Part shown: piece by piece, positions 7,608 to 17,394 of the stretch
How positions within the stretch are numbered: the first letter of the stretch is position 1
Layout: every line of letters begins with the position of its first letter
NCBI GenBank assembly: GCA_024636505.1
Contig: JAGXGY010000005.1
Coordinates: forward strand, 1-36,354
Direction of reading: 5' to 3'
Origin: Methylobacter sp.
GTDB taxonomy: Bacteria > Pseudomonadota > Gammaproteobacteria > Methylococcales > Methylomonadaceae
Length of the DNA: 36,354 nucleotides
Program-made: the position numbers and the translations under genes
The notes under the pieces: model-generated
The model's database searches: none
What the model was told of the DNA's origin: nothing
The model's input: the letters and a program-made list of their open reading frames with translations, nothing else

Positions 7608-9089
7608 TTAGGTTCTGTTAATAAGATATTGAATTAATAACGATACCGGGCGGCCGGTTGCGCCTTTGGTTGGGCCGGTGCGCCAGGCGGTGCCGGCAAT
7701 GTCCAGATGCGCCCAGCGGAATTTTTCGGCAAAACGTGCCAGAAAACAGGCAGCAGTGATGGTACCGGCATCTTTGCCGCCGACATTGGCCATGTCGGCG
7801 AAATTGGATTTAAGTTGTTCCTGATATTCTTCCCATAGCGGTAAACGCCAAACGCTGTCGTTGGCGGTTTCACCGGCCGCACTCAGATCATTGCACAAGG
7901 CGTCATCGTTGCCGAGCAGGCCGCTGGTTACACGGCCTAAAGCCACCAGGCAGGCACCGGTCAGGGTGGCCAGATCAATCACTACCTCGGGATTGAAGCG
8001 TTCGGCATACGTTAACGCGTCGCACAGCAGTAAGCGGCCTTCGGCGTCGGTATTTAACACTTCAATGGTTTTGCCGGACATGCTGGTCAAAATATCGCCC
8101 GGTTTATTGGCGTCGCCATCCGGCATATTTTCTGACGAGGGAATCAGGCCGATAATATTCAACGGCAGTTGCAGTTGCGCGGCGGCAAGCAAGGTGCCCA
8201 GAACAGACGCGCCGCCGCACATGTCGTATTTCATTTCATCCATGCCCGCAGGCTGTTTTAATGAAATGCCGCCGGCATCGAAAGTGAGACCTTTGCCGAT
8301 CAGCACGATAGGCTTGGCGTCTTTATCGCCACATTGATAGTTTAGGGTAATGAATTTTGCCGGTTGACGACTGCCGCGCGAGACCGATAAAAGAGCACCC
8401 ATGCCCAGTGCAGTCATATCGGATTCTTCCAGGATGCTAACATTTAGACTGGCGTATTTTTTACTCAGCTCTATCGCCTGTTCGGCAAGATAGGTTGGGG
8501 TGCAGATGTTACCCGGTAAATCGCTCAGGTGTTTGGTCAATTCCATGCCTTCGGCAATAGCCTTGCCTTGCAGCATTCCGGAATACGCCAAAGCTCGTTC
8601 CGCTTCGGTGGCGGCAATAGAGATTTTTTGAATCTGACTTTCTGTTTCTTTATCGGATTTTGTGTGGGTAAATTGATAGACGGCATCGTTAAAGACTTCG
8701 ATGATATGCCGGGATTTCCATTGCCGGTCACGGCCTGCAACATCGCATTCCGCCAGACAGCAGACGACCGATTTTATTTGCGGCTTTTTCAGGCTGTTAA
8801 CGGCGGCCAGCAGCGCTTTTTTGTAGTCTTTAGCGGATAAAGGCTTATTTTCGCCCAGTCCGACCAGCAAAATGCGTTCAAGCTTGCTGTCTGGAACCGC
8901 GTTGATTAACACGGTTTCGCCGTTTTTTCCGCTCAGGTCGCCACGGCTGACGATGGTGTTAATGAGTCCGTGGGTGATGCTGTTAAGCGCGGTTGCTGAC
9001 GGACTGAGTTGTTGGTCTTGATAAACGCCGACAATAATACAATCACATTGCAGGTCTTCTAATGGCGCGGTTTCTATTGAATAATCCAT
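7608..9089 (-). CDS. pepA: Leucyl aminopeptidase (M17 family)
   Basis: PepA is a hexameric two-metal aminopeptidase; in E. coli it also serves as a DNA-binding architectural protein. At 493 residues the length is typical. The signature NTDAEGRLLLCDAL lies near residues 344-357. Upstream, GKGLTFDAGGISLK carries the metal-binding lysine and aspartate. It is the first gene of the pepA-holC-valS block and is divergent from lptF, the same arrangement as in E. coli. It ends right at the holC GTG start. Confidence 0.97.
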   Translation of the reverse strand: MDYSIETAPLEDLQCDCIIVGVYQDQQLSPSATALNSITHGLINTIVSRGDLSGKNGETVLINAVPDSKLERILLVGLGENKPLSAKDYKKALLAAVNSLKKPQIKSVVCCLAECDVAGRDRQWKSRHIIEVFNDAVYQFTHTKSDKETESQIQKISIAATEAERALAYSGMLQGKAIAEGMELTKHLSDLPGNICTPTYLAEQAIELSKKYASLNVSILEESDMTALGMGALLSVSRGSRQPAKFITLNYQCGDKDAKPIVLIGKGLTFDAGGISLKQPAGMDEMKYDMCGGASVLGTLLAAAQLQLPLNIIGLIPSSENMPDGDANKPGDILTSMSGKTIEVLNTDAEGRLLLCDALTYAERFNPEVVIDLATLTGACLVALGRVTSGLLGNDDALCNDLSAAGETANDSVWRLPLWEEYQEQLKSNFADMANVGGKDAGTITAACFLARFAEKFRWAHLDIAGTAWRTGPTKGATGRPVSLLIQYLINRT

Positions 9090-9459
9090 AACTTAACTCG
9101 TTGATGTGTAAGAGAGCGTTATCTTGAACAGGCAGGAGAAATTGTTGCAAGATGAGCCGTTTAGACGCAATTATACAACATAAATATCGATTTTTGATTG
9201 AGCCGGTACGGTTGGCGGTAAATTGGATAGTTTGGATTCATCATCGAAAACATCAAGACCGGGGCTGCCAGCTTAAGGGCGGACAAGTACCACGGCTTAA
9301 CTTTTAGGCTGCCTTCATTTAAGTTGGTAGCCAAAACCGGCGTTGTTTCTATAAAATGGCTGATAATTTACCCGTTCAAGGCAGGAGACAGTGCTCTTTT
9401 GACCTTGTATCGTGGACTTTCGTTGTACAACACATACGTTTTTGATGGGGAGAATACGC
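9090..9459. promoter_or_regulatory. Divergent intergenic region between pepA and lptF
   Basis: No gene is visible. The stretch must hold the promoters for both operons. A TATAAA at about 9352 is a weak -10 candidate for lptF, without a well-spaced -35. I see no clear operator or strong hairpin. Confidence 0.4.
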
Positions 9460-10593
9460 TTGGAAGCAGCTTGGACTAAAGGCTATAAAACGGGGCGGCG
9501 CAAGATAGTCACTGTTCTGGATAAAATGGTTGCTTTGGATTTGTTAAGGACGTTGCTGGCGGTTTGGTCGGTGATTGTCGTGATTATCGTCAGTCGGCAG
9601 TTTATCAGGATTCTTGATAAGGCCATTGAGGGGCAAGTATCCAATCAAACCCTGATGACTGTTTTAGGTTTGAAAACGATTATTGCCAGCGCGACCTTTT
9701 TGCCTGCGGCCTTGTTTATGGCGGTGTTAATGGTTCTGGGCAGAATGTACAGGGATCAGGAAATGTCGGCAGTGGCCTCGGCAGGAGGCGGTGCCGGAAC
9801 GGTCTATCGAGCTATATTCTTGCTGATTTTTCCTGTCACGGTGCTGTCAGCCGGCTTGTCATTTTATGCCTCTCCCTGGGCCGAGGCCATGATGGAGGAG
9901 TTGATGCATCAGGATAAGGAATCCGCCGATCTTAGGGGTATTGCCGCCGGAAAATTTAGTGAATACAGCCAGGGAGATCTGGTTTTTTATGTAGAAAATA
10001 TTGATGCCGATAAAGAAATGCATCAGGTTTTTGTACAGCACAGACAGGGAGATCGTTTGGCGATTATCAATGCGGAAACAGGTCGGTTGAAAGATTTGCC
10101 GGACGGGCGCTATGTCATTCTGGAAAACGGTGAGCGCATACAAGGACAACCGGGGGCGTTAAATTTTGTGCTTGAACAGTTCACGGAATATGCGGTCAGA
10201 ATAGAGAATAAAGAATCCATTGCTAATTTTGGCAAGGAGTCGATTGCCAGTGATGCCTTAGTGGGTTCCGGCCAAATAGCCGATATTGCCGAGTTGCAGC
10301 GCCGACTGTCTGTTCCTATGGGGATAATATTGCTGAGTTTTATTGCGGTGCCTTTAGCGCAAATGTCGCCTCGCGGAGGTGTATACGGGAATATGCTGGT
10401 TGGCTTTATCATTTATTTTAGCTATGGCAATCTTATTCGGGTCAGTGATAGCTGGGTTTTGAATCAAACCATTCCCGCCTGGCTCGGTATTGTTGGCGTC
10501 AATACCTTATTATTGTTGGTAGGCGGGGTTTTGTTGGCACGGTTATTTGGCTGGCAGTGGTTGCTGATGAAGCTTAGGGAGATCAATAAGTGA
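9460..10593 (+). CDS. lptF: LPS export permease LptF
   Basis: LptF is one of the two membrane subunits of the LptB2FG transporter that extracts lipopolysaccharide from the inner membrane. The protein shows VLDKMVALDLLRTLLAVW and a first transmembrane helix, then two more helices, a periplasmic beta-jellyroll region (about residues 130-260), and three C-terminal helices, the YjgP/YjgQ layout. The start is uncertain. I prefer TTG at 9460 because GGGGAG lies 7 bases ahead. In-frame alternatives are ATG at 9445 and GTG at 9412; neither has a good ribosome-binding site. Its end overlaps the lptG start by 4 bases. Confidence 0.92.
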   Translation: MEAAWTKGYKTGRRKIVTVLDKMVALDLLRTLLAVWSVIVVIIVSRQFIRILDKAIEGQVSNQTLMTVLGLKTIIASATFLPAALFMAVLMVLGRMYRDQEMSAVASAGGGAGTVYRAIFLLIFPVTVLSAGLSFYASPWAEAMMEELMHQDKESADLRGIAAGKFSEYSQGDLVFYVENIDADKEMHQVFVQHRQGDRLAIINAETGRLKDLPDGRYVILENGERIQGQPGALNFVLEQFTEYAVRIENKESIANFGKESIASDALVGSGQIADIAELQRRLSVPMGIILLSFIAVPLAQMSPRGGVYGNMLVGFIIYFSYGNLIRVSDSWVLNQTIPAWLGIVGVNTLLLLVGGVLLARLFGWQWLLMKLREINK

Positions 10594-11660
10594 ATGTATT
10601 AACGGGCTATATCGTCAGGGAAATAGTAAAGGGCTCTTTTATTGCCATTTTATTATTATTGACCTTATTTAATTTATTTACTTTTAGCGACCAGCTAAAG
10701 GACCTGGGCAAAGGGAGCTACGGCTTAACAGAGATTTTTTATTATCTTGCGCTGACCTCGCCGACCGTTTTTTATGAATTGATGCCTGCCTCGGCATTAT
10801 TAGGCAGCCTGTTTATATTGGGTGCGATGGGTAATAACCGCGAACTGATTGCGATGCAAGCTGCCGGCTTATCTGTTATGGGAATTATCAGAGCGGTGAT
10901 GCTGGCGGGTGCTATTTTAGTTTTTATTGCCATATTGGTCGGTGAATTTGTGGCCCCGGTAACCGAACGGACAGCTCGGGTATTGAAAGTTACCGCCCAG
11001 AATGAACAGGTTGTTATGGGCGGCAATTACGGACTGTGGCTGCGCGAGGGTAAAAAATTCATTAATGTACGCAAAATACAAGATGATGGAAGCCTAGTCG
11101 ACATCAGTATTTATGAACTGGACGATCAGCGCCATTTGAGACAGTCAACGCATGCAGAGAAAGCCTTTTTTCAAGGCAATAAGCAATGGAAATTAGAGCA
11201 AATCAAGCAGTCGGATATTTCAATACAGCAGGTGACGGCAAGCAGTCAAAATGAGCAGCTATGGCAATCCTCTGTTGCCCCGGATTTATTAAAAATTGTT
11301 GTAGTCAATCCGAATAATCTGTCCATGTATGATTTGGCTATGTACATTGGTTTTTTAAAGGACAACCATCAAAAATCGCATAGTTTTGAACTGGCTTTCT
11401 GGGGGCGGGTGGTGAATCCTCTGATTGTTTTTGTGATGTTGCTGGTGTCTGCGCCCTTTGTTATCGGCGTTAAACGCGGCGTTAACGTAGGCGGAAGGAT
11501 GATGATAGGTATTGTCATTGGCATGGGATTTAATATCGTCGATAAAATAGTCGGGCATATCGGCTTGATTTATGAGATGAATCCGCCGTTAATGGCCTTT
11601 GCTCCCAGTTTGGCTGTTTTAGTGGTGGCGTTATTGGCTTTGAAGCGGGTGCAAGGCTAA
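10590..11660 (+). CDS. lptG: LPS export permease LptG
   Basis: This is the partner of LptF in the LptB2FG complex. The 356-residue protein begins LTGYIVREIVKGSFIAILLL and contains DQLKDLGKGSYG, typical of LptG rather than LptF. Three N-terminal helices, a periplasmic domain (about 130-265) and three C-terminal helices (FVMLLVSAPFVIGVKRG onward) are visible. It starts with GTG inside a GTGA overlap with lptF. Confidence 0.95.
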   Translation: MNVLTGYIVREIVKGSFIAILLLLTLFNLFTFSDQLKDLGKGSYGLTEIFYYLALTSPTVFYELMPASALLGSLFILGAMGNNRELIAMQAAGLSVMGIIRAVMLAGAILVFIAILVGEFVAPVTERTARVLKVTAQNEQVVMGGNYGLWLREGKKFINVRKIQDDGSLVDISIYELDDQRHLRQSTHAEKAFFQGNKQWKLEQIKQSDISIQQVTASSQNEQLWQSSVAPDLLKIVVVNPNNLSMYDLAMYIGFLKDNHQKSHSFELAFWGRVVNPLIVFVMLLVSAPFVIGVKRGVNVGGRMMIGIVIGMGFNIVDKIVGHIGLIYEMNPPLMAFAPSLAVLVVALLALKRVQG

Positions 11661-11708
11661 TGTTTGATGCTGTGCAAGCGGCGTTAAAACCAACAAATTG
11701 AGGTTAGC

Positions 11709-12239
11709 GTGACCATTAGAAAATTTAACGATAAACAGCCTAAAATCGGCAAATCGGTGTTTATAGACGATAGCGCGGTGGTGATCGGCGACGTTACCCT
11801 GGGCGATGATGTGTCTATCTGGCCGACGGCGGTGGTCAGAGGCGATGTTGAAGCGATCACGATCGGCGACGGCACTAATGTTCAGGACGGTTCGGTATTG
11901 CATGTATCCCATTTTGGCAAATTCACCGATAAAGGCCATCCGTTAACCATAGGAAAAGGCGTCACTATCGGGCACAGAGCGGTTGTTCATGCCTGTACGG
12001 TAGGCGATTATTGCCTGATCGGCATAGGGGCGATTATTATGGATGATGTTGTTGTTGAAGATTATGTGATGCTGGGGGCGGGTACGTTGGTTCCGCCGGG
12101 GAAGATACTGGAAAGCGGCTATCTTTATGTCGGCTCCCCCGCCAAACCGGTCAGGCCGTTAACAGATACCGAAAAAGAATTTCTGGAATACTCGTCTCAA
12201 CATTACGTTCATTTGAAAAATGAATATTTGGCACTGTAG
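11709..12239 (+). CDS. Gamma-carbonic-anhydrase-like hexapeptide-repeat protein
   Basis: The 176-residue protein is a left-handed beta-helix of the YrdA/CaiE/gamma-carbonic-anhydrase group. Imperfect hexapeptide turns run from about residue 14 to 140 (IGDVTLGDDVSIWPTAVVRG). Three histidines in VLHVS and IGHRAVVHA sit where the family binds zinc or iron between subunits. The GTG start at 11709 has GAGG 5 bases ahead. Members may be real carbonic anhydrases or only structural relatives, so the reaction is not assured. Confidence 0.88.
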   Translation: MTIRKFNDKQPKIGKSVFIDDSAVVIGDVTLGDDVSIWPTAVVRGDVEAITIGDGTNVQDGSVLHVSHFGKFTDKGHPLTIGKGVTIGHRAVVHACTVGDYCLIGIGAIIMDDVVVEDYVMLGAGTLVPPGKILESGYLYVGSPAKPVRPLTDTEKEFLEYSSQHYVHLKNEYLAL

Positions 12240-12240
12240 G

Positions 12241-12258
12241 GGCGACCGGCGGGTCGCC
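12241..12258. repeat. Small hairpin between convergent genes
   Basis: GGCGACC and GGTCGCC form a perfect 7-bp stem with a 4-base loop directly after the carbonic-anhydrase-like gene, 5 bases before the aroE stop. It could end transcription from both sides, though no long T run follows. The GTAGGGGCGA lead resembles other dispersed hairpins in the window. Confidence 0.45.
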
Positions 12259-12262
12259 TATT

Positions 12263-13096
12263 TCAAGGTTTTCGCTCAGCATCCAACAGCTCAATAACCG
12301 GCTGGGTTTGAGGGCGAATGCCGCGCCAGATAAAAAAAGCCTCTGCCGCTTGCTCAACCAGCATACCTAATCCATCCAGGCTTTTTGCCGCATGATTTTC
12401 CAGTCCCCAACGCACAAAAGCAGTCGGTTCATTACCGTAGGCGAGGTCGTAACAGTGGCCGCCTGTCGCCAATAAACCGGCCGGCAATGGCGGTAACTGG
12501 CCGCTTAGACTGGCTGAGGTTGCATTTAAAATCAAGTCGAACTGCCGATTATTCAAATCATCGAAGCCGCAGCCGGTGATTGAACCTTTGTTATGAAATT
12601 CGGCGGCCAGGTTGACGGCCTTATCAACGGTACGGTTGGCGATAACCAGCGTTTGTGGCGCTTGCTTGAGTAATGGCAGTATGATGCCTCGGCTGGCTCC
12701 GCCGGCACCTAGAATCAGTATGCGAATTTCCGATAAATCGAGACCATGATTGGCGATTAAATCGGTTACCAGGCCGATGCCGTCGGTGTTATCGCCTAAT
12801 AGTGAGCCGTCCGCTTGCAGTGCGAGCGTGTTGACGGCTTTACTCTGTTGAGCGCGTTCGGTTTTATGATCGGCATAGCTCCAGGCCAGTTCTTTAAGCG
12901 GTACCGTGCAATTTAGGCCTTTACCGCCTTCGGCAAAAAAAGTGGTAACGGCGCGCTGAAATTGTTCAGCGGGAACATCTTGAGCTGTGTATTCCAGTGC
13001 CTGTCCGGTTTGTTCGGCAAAAAGCCGATGAATGCGCGGCGATTTACTGTGTTTGATTGGGTGACCAAATACGGCGTAATGATCTATTAATGTCAT
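12263..13096 (-). CDS. aroE: Shikimate dehydrogenase
   Basis: AroE reduces 3-dehydroshikimate to shikimate with NADPH in aromatic amino acid synthesis. The frame is open further upstream, but the protein starts at ATG 13096 (MTLIDHYAVFGHPIKHSKSP), giving 277 residues, a normal length. Substrate site: SKSP and the catalytic lysine in NCTVPLKE (K68) with aspartate in GDNTDG (D105). NADP site: GAGGASRGI. The family usually has NVTVPFK; here it is NCTVPLK. The start overlaps the stop of the upstream membrane protein gene by 4 bases (ATGA). Confidence 0.96.
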   Translation of the reverse strand: MTLIDHYAVFGHPIKHSKSPRIHRLFAEQTGQALEYTAQDVPAEQFQRAVTTFFAEGGKGLNCTVPLKELAWSYADHKTERAQQSKAVNTLALQADGSLLGDNTDGIGLVTDLIANHGLDLSEIRILILGAGGASRGIILPLLKQAPQTLVIANRTVDKAVNLAAEFHNKGSITGCGFDDLNNRQFDLILNATSASLSGQLPPLPAGLLATGGHCYDLAYGNEPTAFVRWGLENHAAKSLDGLGMLVEQAAEAFFIWRGIRPQTQPVIELLDAERKP

Positions 13097-13626
13097 GATT
13101 GTGCTTTTTTTTCCATGCGTAATTCCCAGAAAATAGTTGCGGCAACGATCACGATGGCGATACCCAACTCCACCCAGAGAAAGTGGGCCGTATAAACGGA
13201 AATAACCGCAGCAACGCCCAGAAAAAGTCCGACCAGACTGAAGCGCCAGCCTACGCGCAGGCCGTCGAGCATGGTTGAAAGCGACAAGATAAGCAGGATA
13301 ATCAGTCCGGCATCTTCTTCTTCCATCCGTCCGGACTGATGAATGATAAATGCACCGCCAACCACCAGCAGCGATGTCGCCCAGTGTATGGACTGCTCTC
13401 GCAGGATAATCCAAACATCGTTGCTACGATGTTTGGATTGCACCCAGCCAATAATCATCGCAAACAGGCAAAAGACAAAAACCAGAATCAGCCAGTAAAA
13501 ATAGCCGTCGGCGGGGGAAAAGTCCATGATGCCGATACCGACCAGTGACAGTATCAGCAGTAAAATCAAAATGACTTCCTCCACATGAAATCTTCTTTTT
13601 TCGGTGATTAAGGTGTCTTCTGACAT
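13093..13626 (-). CDS. Membrane protein of unknown function
   Basis: The 177-residue protein has a short charged cytoplasmic start and about five to six hydrophobic segments: near residues 17-35, 42-62, 80-97, 105-125, 128-146 and 150-168. No catalytic or binding motif is recognisable. It lies between hemB and aroE, overlapping aroE by 4 bases and following hemB with a gap of 47 bases, so the three are probably co-transcribed. I do not know a function. Confidence 0.8.
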   Translation of the reverse strand: MSEDTLITEKRRFHVEEVILILLLILSLVGIGIMDFSPADGYFYWLILVFVFCLFAMIIGWVQSKHRSNDVWIILREQSIHWATSLLVVGGAFIIHQSGRMEEEDAGLIILLILSLSTMLDGLRVGWRFSLVGLFLGVAAVISVYTAHFLWVELGIAIVIVAATIFWELRMEKKAQS

Positions 13627-13673
13627 GAAACAGGCTCCGTTTTAATGGTAGGTTAATAAATTTTGCGTTCAAA

Positions 13674-14753
<1,080 letters not shown>

Positions 14754-14820
14754 TCAGGGAAATTGCTGCTCTGATATTTGAATAGTCAATGTATTCGTCA
14801 GTTTGATTTTTGAGGATTTT

Positions 14821-15465
14821 ATGAAAGCTAAACAAGTTTCACTATTGAGTTTGTTTGTTGTCTTACTCGGTTTAATGCCGGGTAATAAAGCAATTGCGGC
14901 TAATTTGTTGCCGCCGCAGCAGGCGATACAGTTAGCTTCGGTGCAATTACAGGAAAAGATGCAGGATAAGTCGTTTACCACCGATTTTGCCAAGATTACC
15001 GCATTTGTTAACCAAGCTATTTATCCGCATACCGATTTTGACAGGATTGCGGCATTAGTACTGGGAAAGCTCTGGAAAACCGCGACTAACGACGAACGCG
15101 AACGCTTTAAACATGAATTCCAAATGCTGCTGGTAAGAACCTATTCCCGAGCTTTTGTGGAATTTAATGAGTGGTCGGTTCGTTTTCTGCCTCTTGAAAT
15201 GGAAAGCGGCGCAACCAAAGTGATTGTAAAAACAGAGGTTTTGCAGCCCGGCATACAACCTGTCGGCGTTAATTACCGGATGCTGCTAAGCAACGGCGAA
15301 TGGAAAGCCTACGATATTATGATCGAGGGCGTGAGTCTGGTGACCAACTACCGCACTACTTTCACCAATGAAGTTCAAAATAAAGGGTCGTTAAACGCTG
15401 TTATTGATAGTTTGGCTAAGCGTAATGCAGAGGCATTGGCGGTAAAGCCTAAAGCGAAATCCTGA
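14821..15465 (+). CDS. MlaC-family phospholipid-binding periplasmic protein
   Basis: MlaC-family (Ttg2D) proteins ferry phospholipids between the outer-membrane and inner-membrane Mla complexes. The start is ATG 14821 with GAGG 5 bases ahead. It gives a clear signal peptide (MKAKQVSLLSLFVVLLGLMP, cleavage near AIA-AN) and 214 residues. The core FLLRTYSRAF-like helix (LLVRTYSRAFVEFNEW) and WKAYDIMIEGVSLVTNYRTT are family hallmarks. No mlaFEDB genes are adjacent. The hopanoid-linked HpnM is a related alternative; I cannot separate the two here. It is divergent from hemB. Confidence 0.85.
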   Translation: MKAKQVSLLSLFVVLLGLMPGNKAIAANLLPPQQAIQLASVQLQEKMQDKSFTTDFAKITAFVNQAIYPHTDFDRIAALVLGKLWKTATNDERERFKHEFQMLLVRTYSRAFVEFNEWSVRFLPLEMESGATKVIVKTEVLQPGIQPVGVNYRMLLSNGEWKAYDIMIEGVSLVTNYRTTFTNEVQNKGSLNAVIDSLAKRNAEALAVKPKAKS

Positions 15466-15488
15466 TTAACGGGCAATTTTTTGCAACG

Positions 15489-15514
15489 GTAGGAGCCGCT
15501 AACGCGGCTCCTAC
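15489..15514. repeat. Perfect hairpin repeat before cmoA
   Basis: GTAGGAGCCGC, a TAAC loop and GCGGCTCCTAC form an 11-bp perfect stem between the mlaC-like gene and cmoA. No T run follows, so it looks more like a REP-type dispersed repeat than a terminator, though it could still limit read-through. Confidence 0.6.
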
Positions 15515-15563
15515 GGCCGTTAAATGATTGTTGATCCACTTACCATCCCGCCTTGTTAAATTC

Positions 15564-16295
15564 ATGAATTCCTTTAAAGACTCCATCTATGCCAATCCCG
15601 TTGGCGAAGTCGGCGCTTTTAAGTTTGACGAAACAGTTGTCGGTGTTTTCCCGGACATGATCCGACGATCTGTTCCCGGTTATAACGCCATTATTTCTGC
15701 GATAGGGCTTTTAGCCGGGCGTTTTGCTCGCGAACATAGCGTTTGTTACGACCTGGGCTGCTCTTTAGGTGCGGCGACCTTATCGATGCGCCACCAGATT
15801 GAGGCGAAAGATTGTCGCATCATAGCGGTCGATAATTCCCAGGCGATGGTGACCGGTTTTCAGCAGGCATTGCAAAAAGATCGGGCCACGGTTGCCGTCG
15901 ATGTGGTGTGCGCCGATATTCGGGAGCTTGCGATAGAGCATGCCTCGGTGGTTGTCTTAAACTTTACCCTGCAGTTTATTCCGCTTGAAGACCGGCTCGG
16001 TTTTTTGCAAAAAATCTACCGGGGCATGTTACCCGGCGGTCTACTGATCTTGTCGGAAAAACTTAAATTCGATGATGAGAAACAGCAGGAATTACAGACG
16101 CAAATGCATCACGCCTTTAAAAAAGCACAAGGTTACAGCGACCTGGAAATCAGCCGGAAACGCACCGCGCTGGAAAATGTGTTGATACCTGAAACCTTTG
16201 TTCAACATCAAAACCGCTTGCTTCAAGTCGGATTCAGCAGTGCCGAAGTCTGGTTTCAATATTTTAATTTTGCCTCAATGATTGCCTTGAAATGA
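15564..16295 (+). CDS. cmoA: Carboxy-S-adenosylmethionine synthase CmoA
   Basis: CmoA converts SAM and prephenate to carboxy-SAM, used by CmoB to make the wobble uridine cmo5U34 in tRNA. Although the frame is open from 15528, the family start fits ATG 15564 (MNSFKDSIYANPVGEVGAFK), giving 243 residues. Motifs: FPDMIRRSVPGY and the SAM site YDLGCSLGAATLS near residue 62. The ribosome-binding site is weak. It overlaps cmoB by 4 bases (ATGA), the usual cmoAB arrangement. Confidence 0.95.
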   Translation: MNSFKDSIYANPVGEVGAFKFDETVVGVFPDMIRRSVPGYNAIISAIGLLAGRFAREHSVCYDLGCSLGAATLSMRHQIEAKDCRIIAVDNSQAMVTGFQQALQKDRATVAVDVVCADIRELAIEHASVVVLNFTLQFIPLEDRLGFLQKIYRGMLPGGLLILSEKLKFDDEKQQELQTQMHHAFKKAQGYSDLEISRKRTALENVLIPETFVQHQNRLLQVGFSSAEVWFQYFNFASMIALK

Positions 16296-17305
16296 TCGAT
16301 TATCAACCCTTGTATGATCTATTAATCGAGGCCAAGGCCAAGGCCGAGGCTTGGGCAAAAATACTGCCGCAACAGCTTGAACAGGGGTTTGATCAAGCCA
16401 AACATGGCGATTTGGCGCAGTGGCAGGCTTTAGTCGATAGCGTGCCGCCTATACCGACCACACACCGGGTGCTTGATGCCGATGCAGTGCAAATAGGCAC
16501 TGCAGCTGAGCTGCCGAACGAGTATTGCGGGGGCGAATTTAGTCGCCCTGGGCGACTGAAGTTGCCCCTGCAAAGCCGGTTAAAAGCCCTGTGTCCCTGG
16601 CGTAAAGGCCCTTACAAGCTGTTCGGTATCCCTATAGATACCGAATGGCGTTCCGACTGGAAGTGGGATCGGCTAAAAGATCATATCGCGCCGCTGGAAC
16701 ATCGGCTGGTGCTGGATGTAGGTTGCGGCAATGGTTATCACTGTTGGCGGATGCTCGGTGCCGGTGCCAAGATGGTGGTCGGTATCGACCCGATGCTGCT
16801 TAATGTCATGCAGTTTCAGCTGGTCAGGAAACTGTATGGCGAAGCGCCGGTCTATGTTTTGCCCTTGGGCATAGAAGACCTGCCGTATGGCATGAAGGTC
16901 TTCGATACGGTATTTTCGATGGGCGTGCTCTATCATCGGCGTTCGCCTATCGATCATCTGATGGAATTAAGAGACTGCCTGCAACCCGGCGGCGAACTGG
17001 TACTGGAAACCCTGGTTATTGGCGGCGGCCTGGGTGAGGTTTTACTGCCGGAAGACCGTTACGCCAGAATGCGCAACGTCTGGTTTTTGCCCAGTTGCGA
17101 CACTCTGATCAGCTGGTTAAAACGCTGCGGCTTTAAAAACATCCGCTTGGTTGATGTCACTGTAACCGGTATTGAAGAGCAGCGGACTACCGAATGGATG
17201 ACTTTTCATTCGCTAAAAGATTTTCTGGATGCGGATAATCCGCAATTGACTTGTGAGGGCTTGCCGGCGCCGAAACGGGCTATTGTTATTGCCAATGCGC
17301 CGTAG
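16292..17305 (+). CDS. cmoB: tRNA U34 carboxymethyltransferase CmoB, with an inserted repeat
   Basis: CmoB transfers the carboxymethyl group from carboxy-SAM to 5-hydroxyuridine 34 of certain tRNAs. Hallmarks are CPWRKGPYKLFGIPIDTEWR, SDWKWDRL, the nucleotide-binding DVGCGNGYHCWRM near residue 142, and FSMGVLYHRRSP. At 337 residues it exceeds E. coli CmoB (323). The surplus falls at residues 79-94, just before the RLKALCPWRKGP block, and is encoded by a 47-base hairpin repeat listed separately. The frame stays open through it, so the protein is probably made with a surface loop. Confidence 0.95.
   Translation: MIDYQPLYDLLIEAKAKAEAWAKILPQQLEQGFDQAKHGDLAQWQALVDSVPPIPTTHRVLDADAVQIGTAAELPNEYCGGEFSRPGRLKLPLQSRLKALCPWRKGPYKLFGIPIDTEWRSDWKWDRLKDHIAPLEHRLVLDVGCGNGYHCWRMLGAGAKMVVGIDPMLLNVMQFQLVRKLYGEAPVYVLPLGIEDLPYGMKVFDTVFSMGVLYHRRSPIDHLMELRDCLQPGGELVLETLVIGGGLGEVLLPEDRYARMRNVWFLPSCDTLISWLKRCGFKNIRLVDVTVTGIEEQRTTEWMTFHSLKDFLDADNPQLTCEGLPAPKRAIVIANAP
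16526..16572 (+). repeat. Hairpin repeat inserted in frame in cmoB
   Basis: Two 22-base arms (16526-16547 and 16551-16572) are inverse copies with 18 of 22 positions matching and a 3-base loop. The arm core GGGGCGAATTTAGTCGCC resembles GTGGGTGCGAATTTATTCG at 26997, an intergenic repeat. The insert begins at a codon boundary (codon 79), encodes C-G-G-E-F-S-R-P-G-R-L-K-L-P-L-Q and contains no stop. Confidence 0.7.
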
Positions 17306-17320
17306 AATCAGGGGTGGAGT

Positions 17321-17373
17321 GCAGGCTTCGCCTGCCTTGCAAGCACCAACAGTAGGCGCTTTAGGCTCCTGTT
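17321..17373. terminator. Hairpins between convergent cmoB and ubiC
   Basis: GCAGGC-TTC-GCCTGC (17321-17335) is a perfect stem that can also close on a TTCG loop. AACAG...CTGTT (17348-17373) forms a second, imperfect one. They lie between the ends of two converging genes and likely stop transcription both ways, although there is no clear T run on the plus side. Confidence 0.4.
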
Positions 17374-17394
17374 AAAGCCCGACGGACAGCTTTC

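Noticed and set aside
13097..13414. Upstream extension of aroE (106 extra codons)
   Set aside because: It lies fully inside the membrane-protein gene in another frame, and the family start fits ATG 13096.
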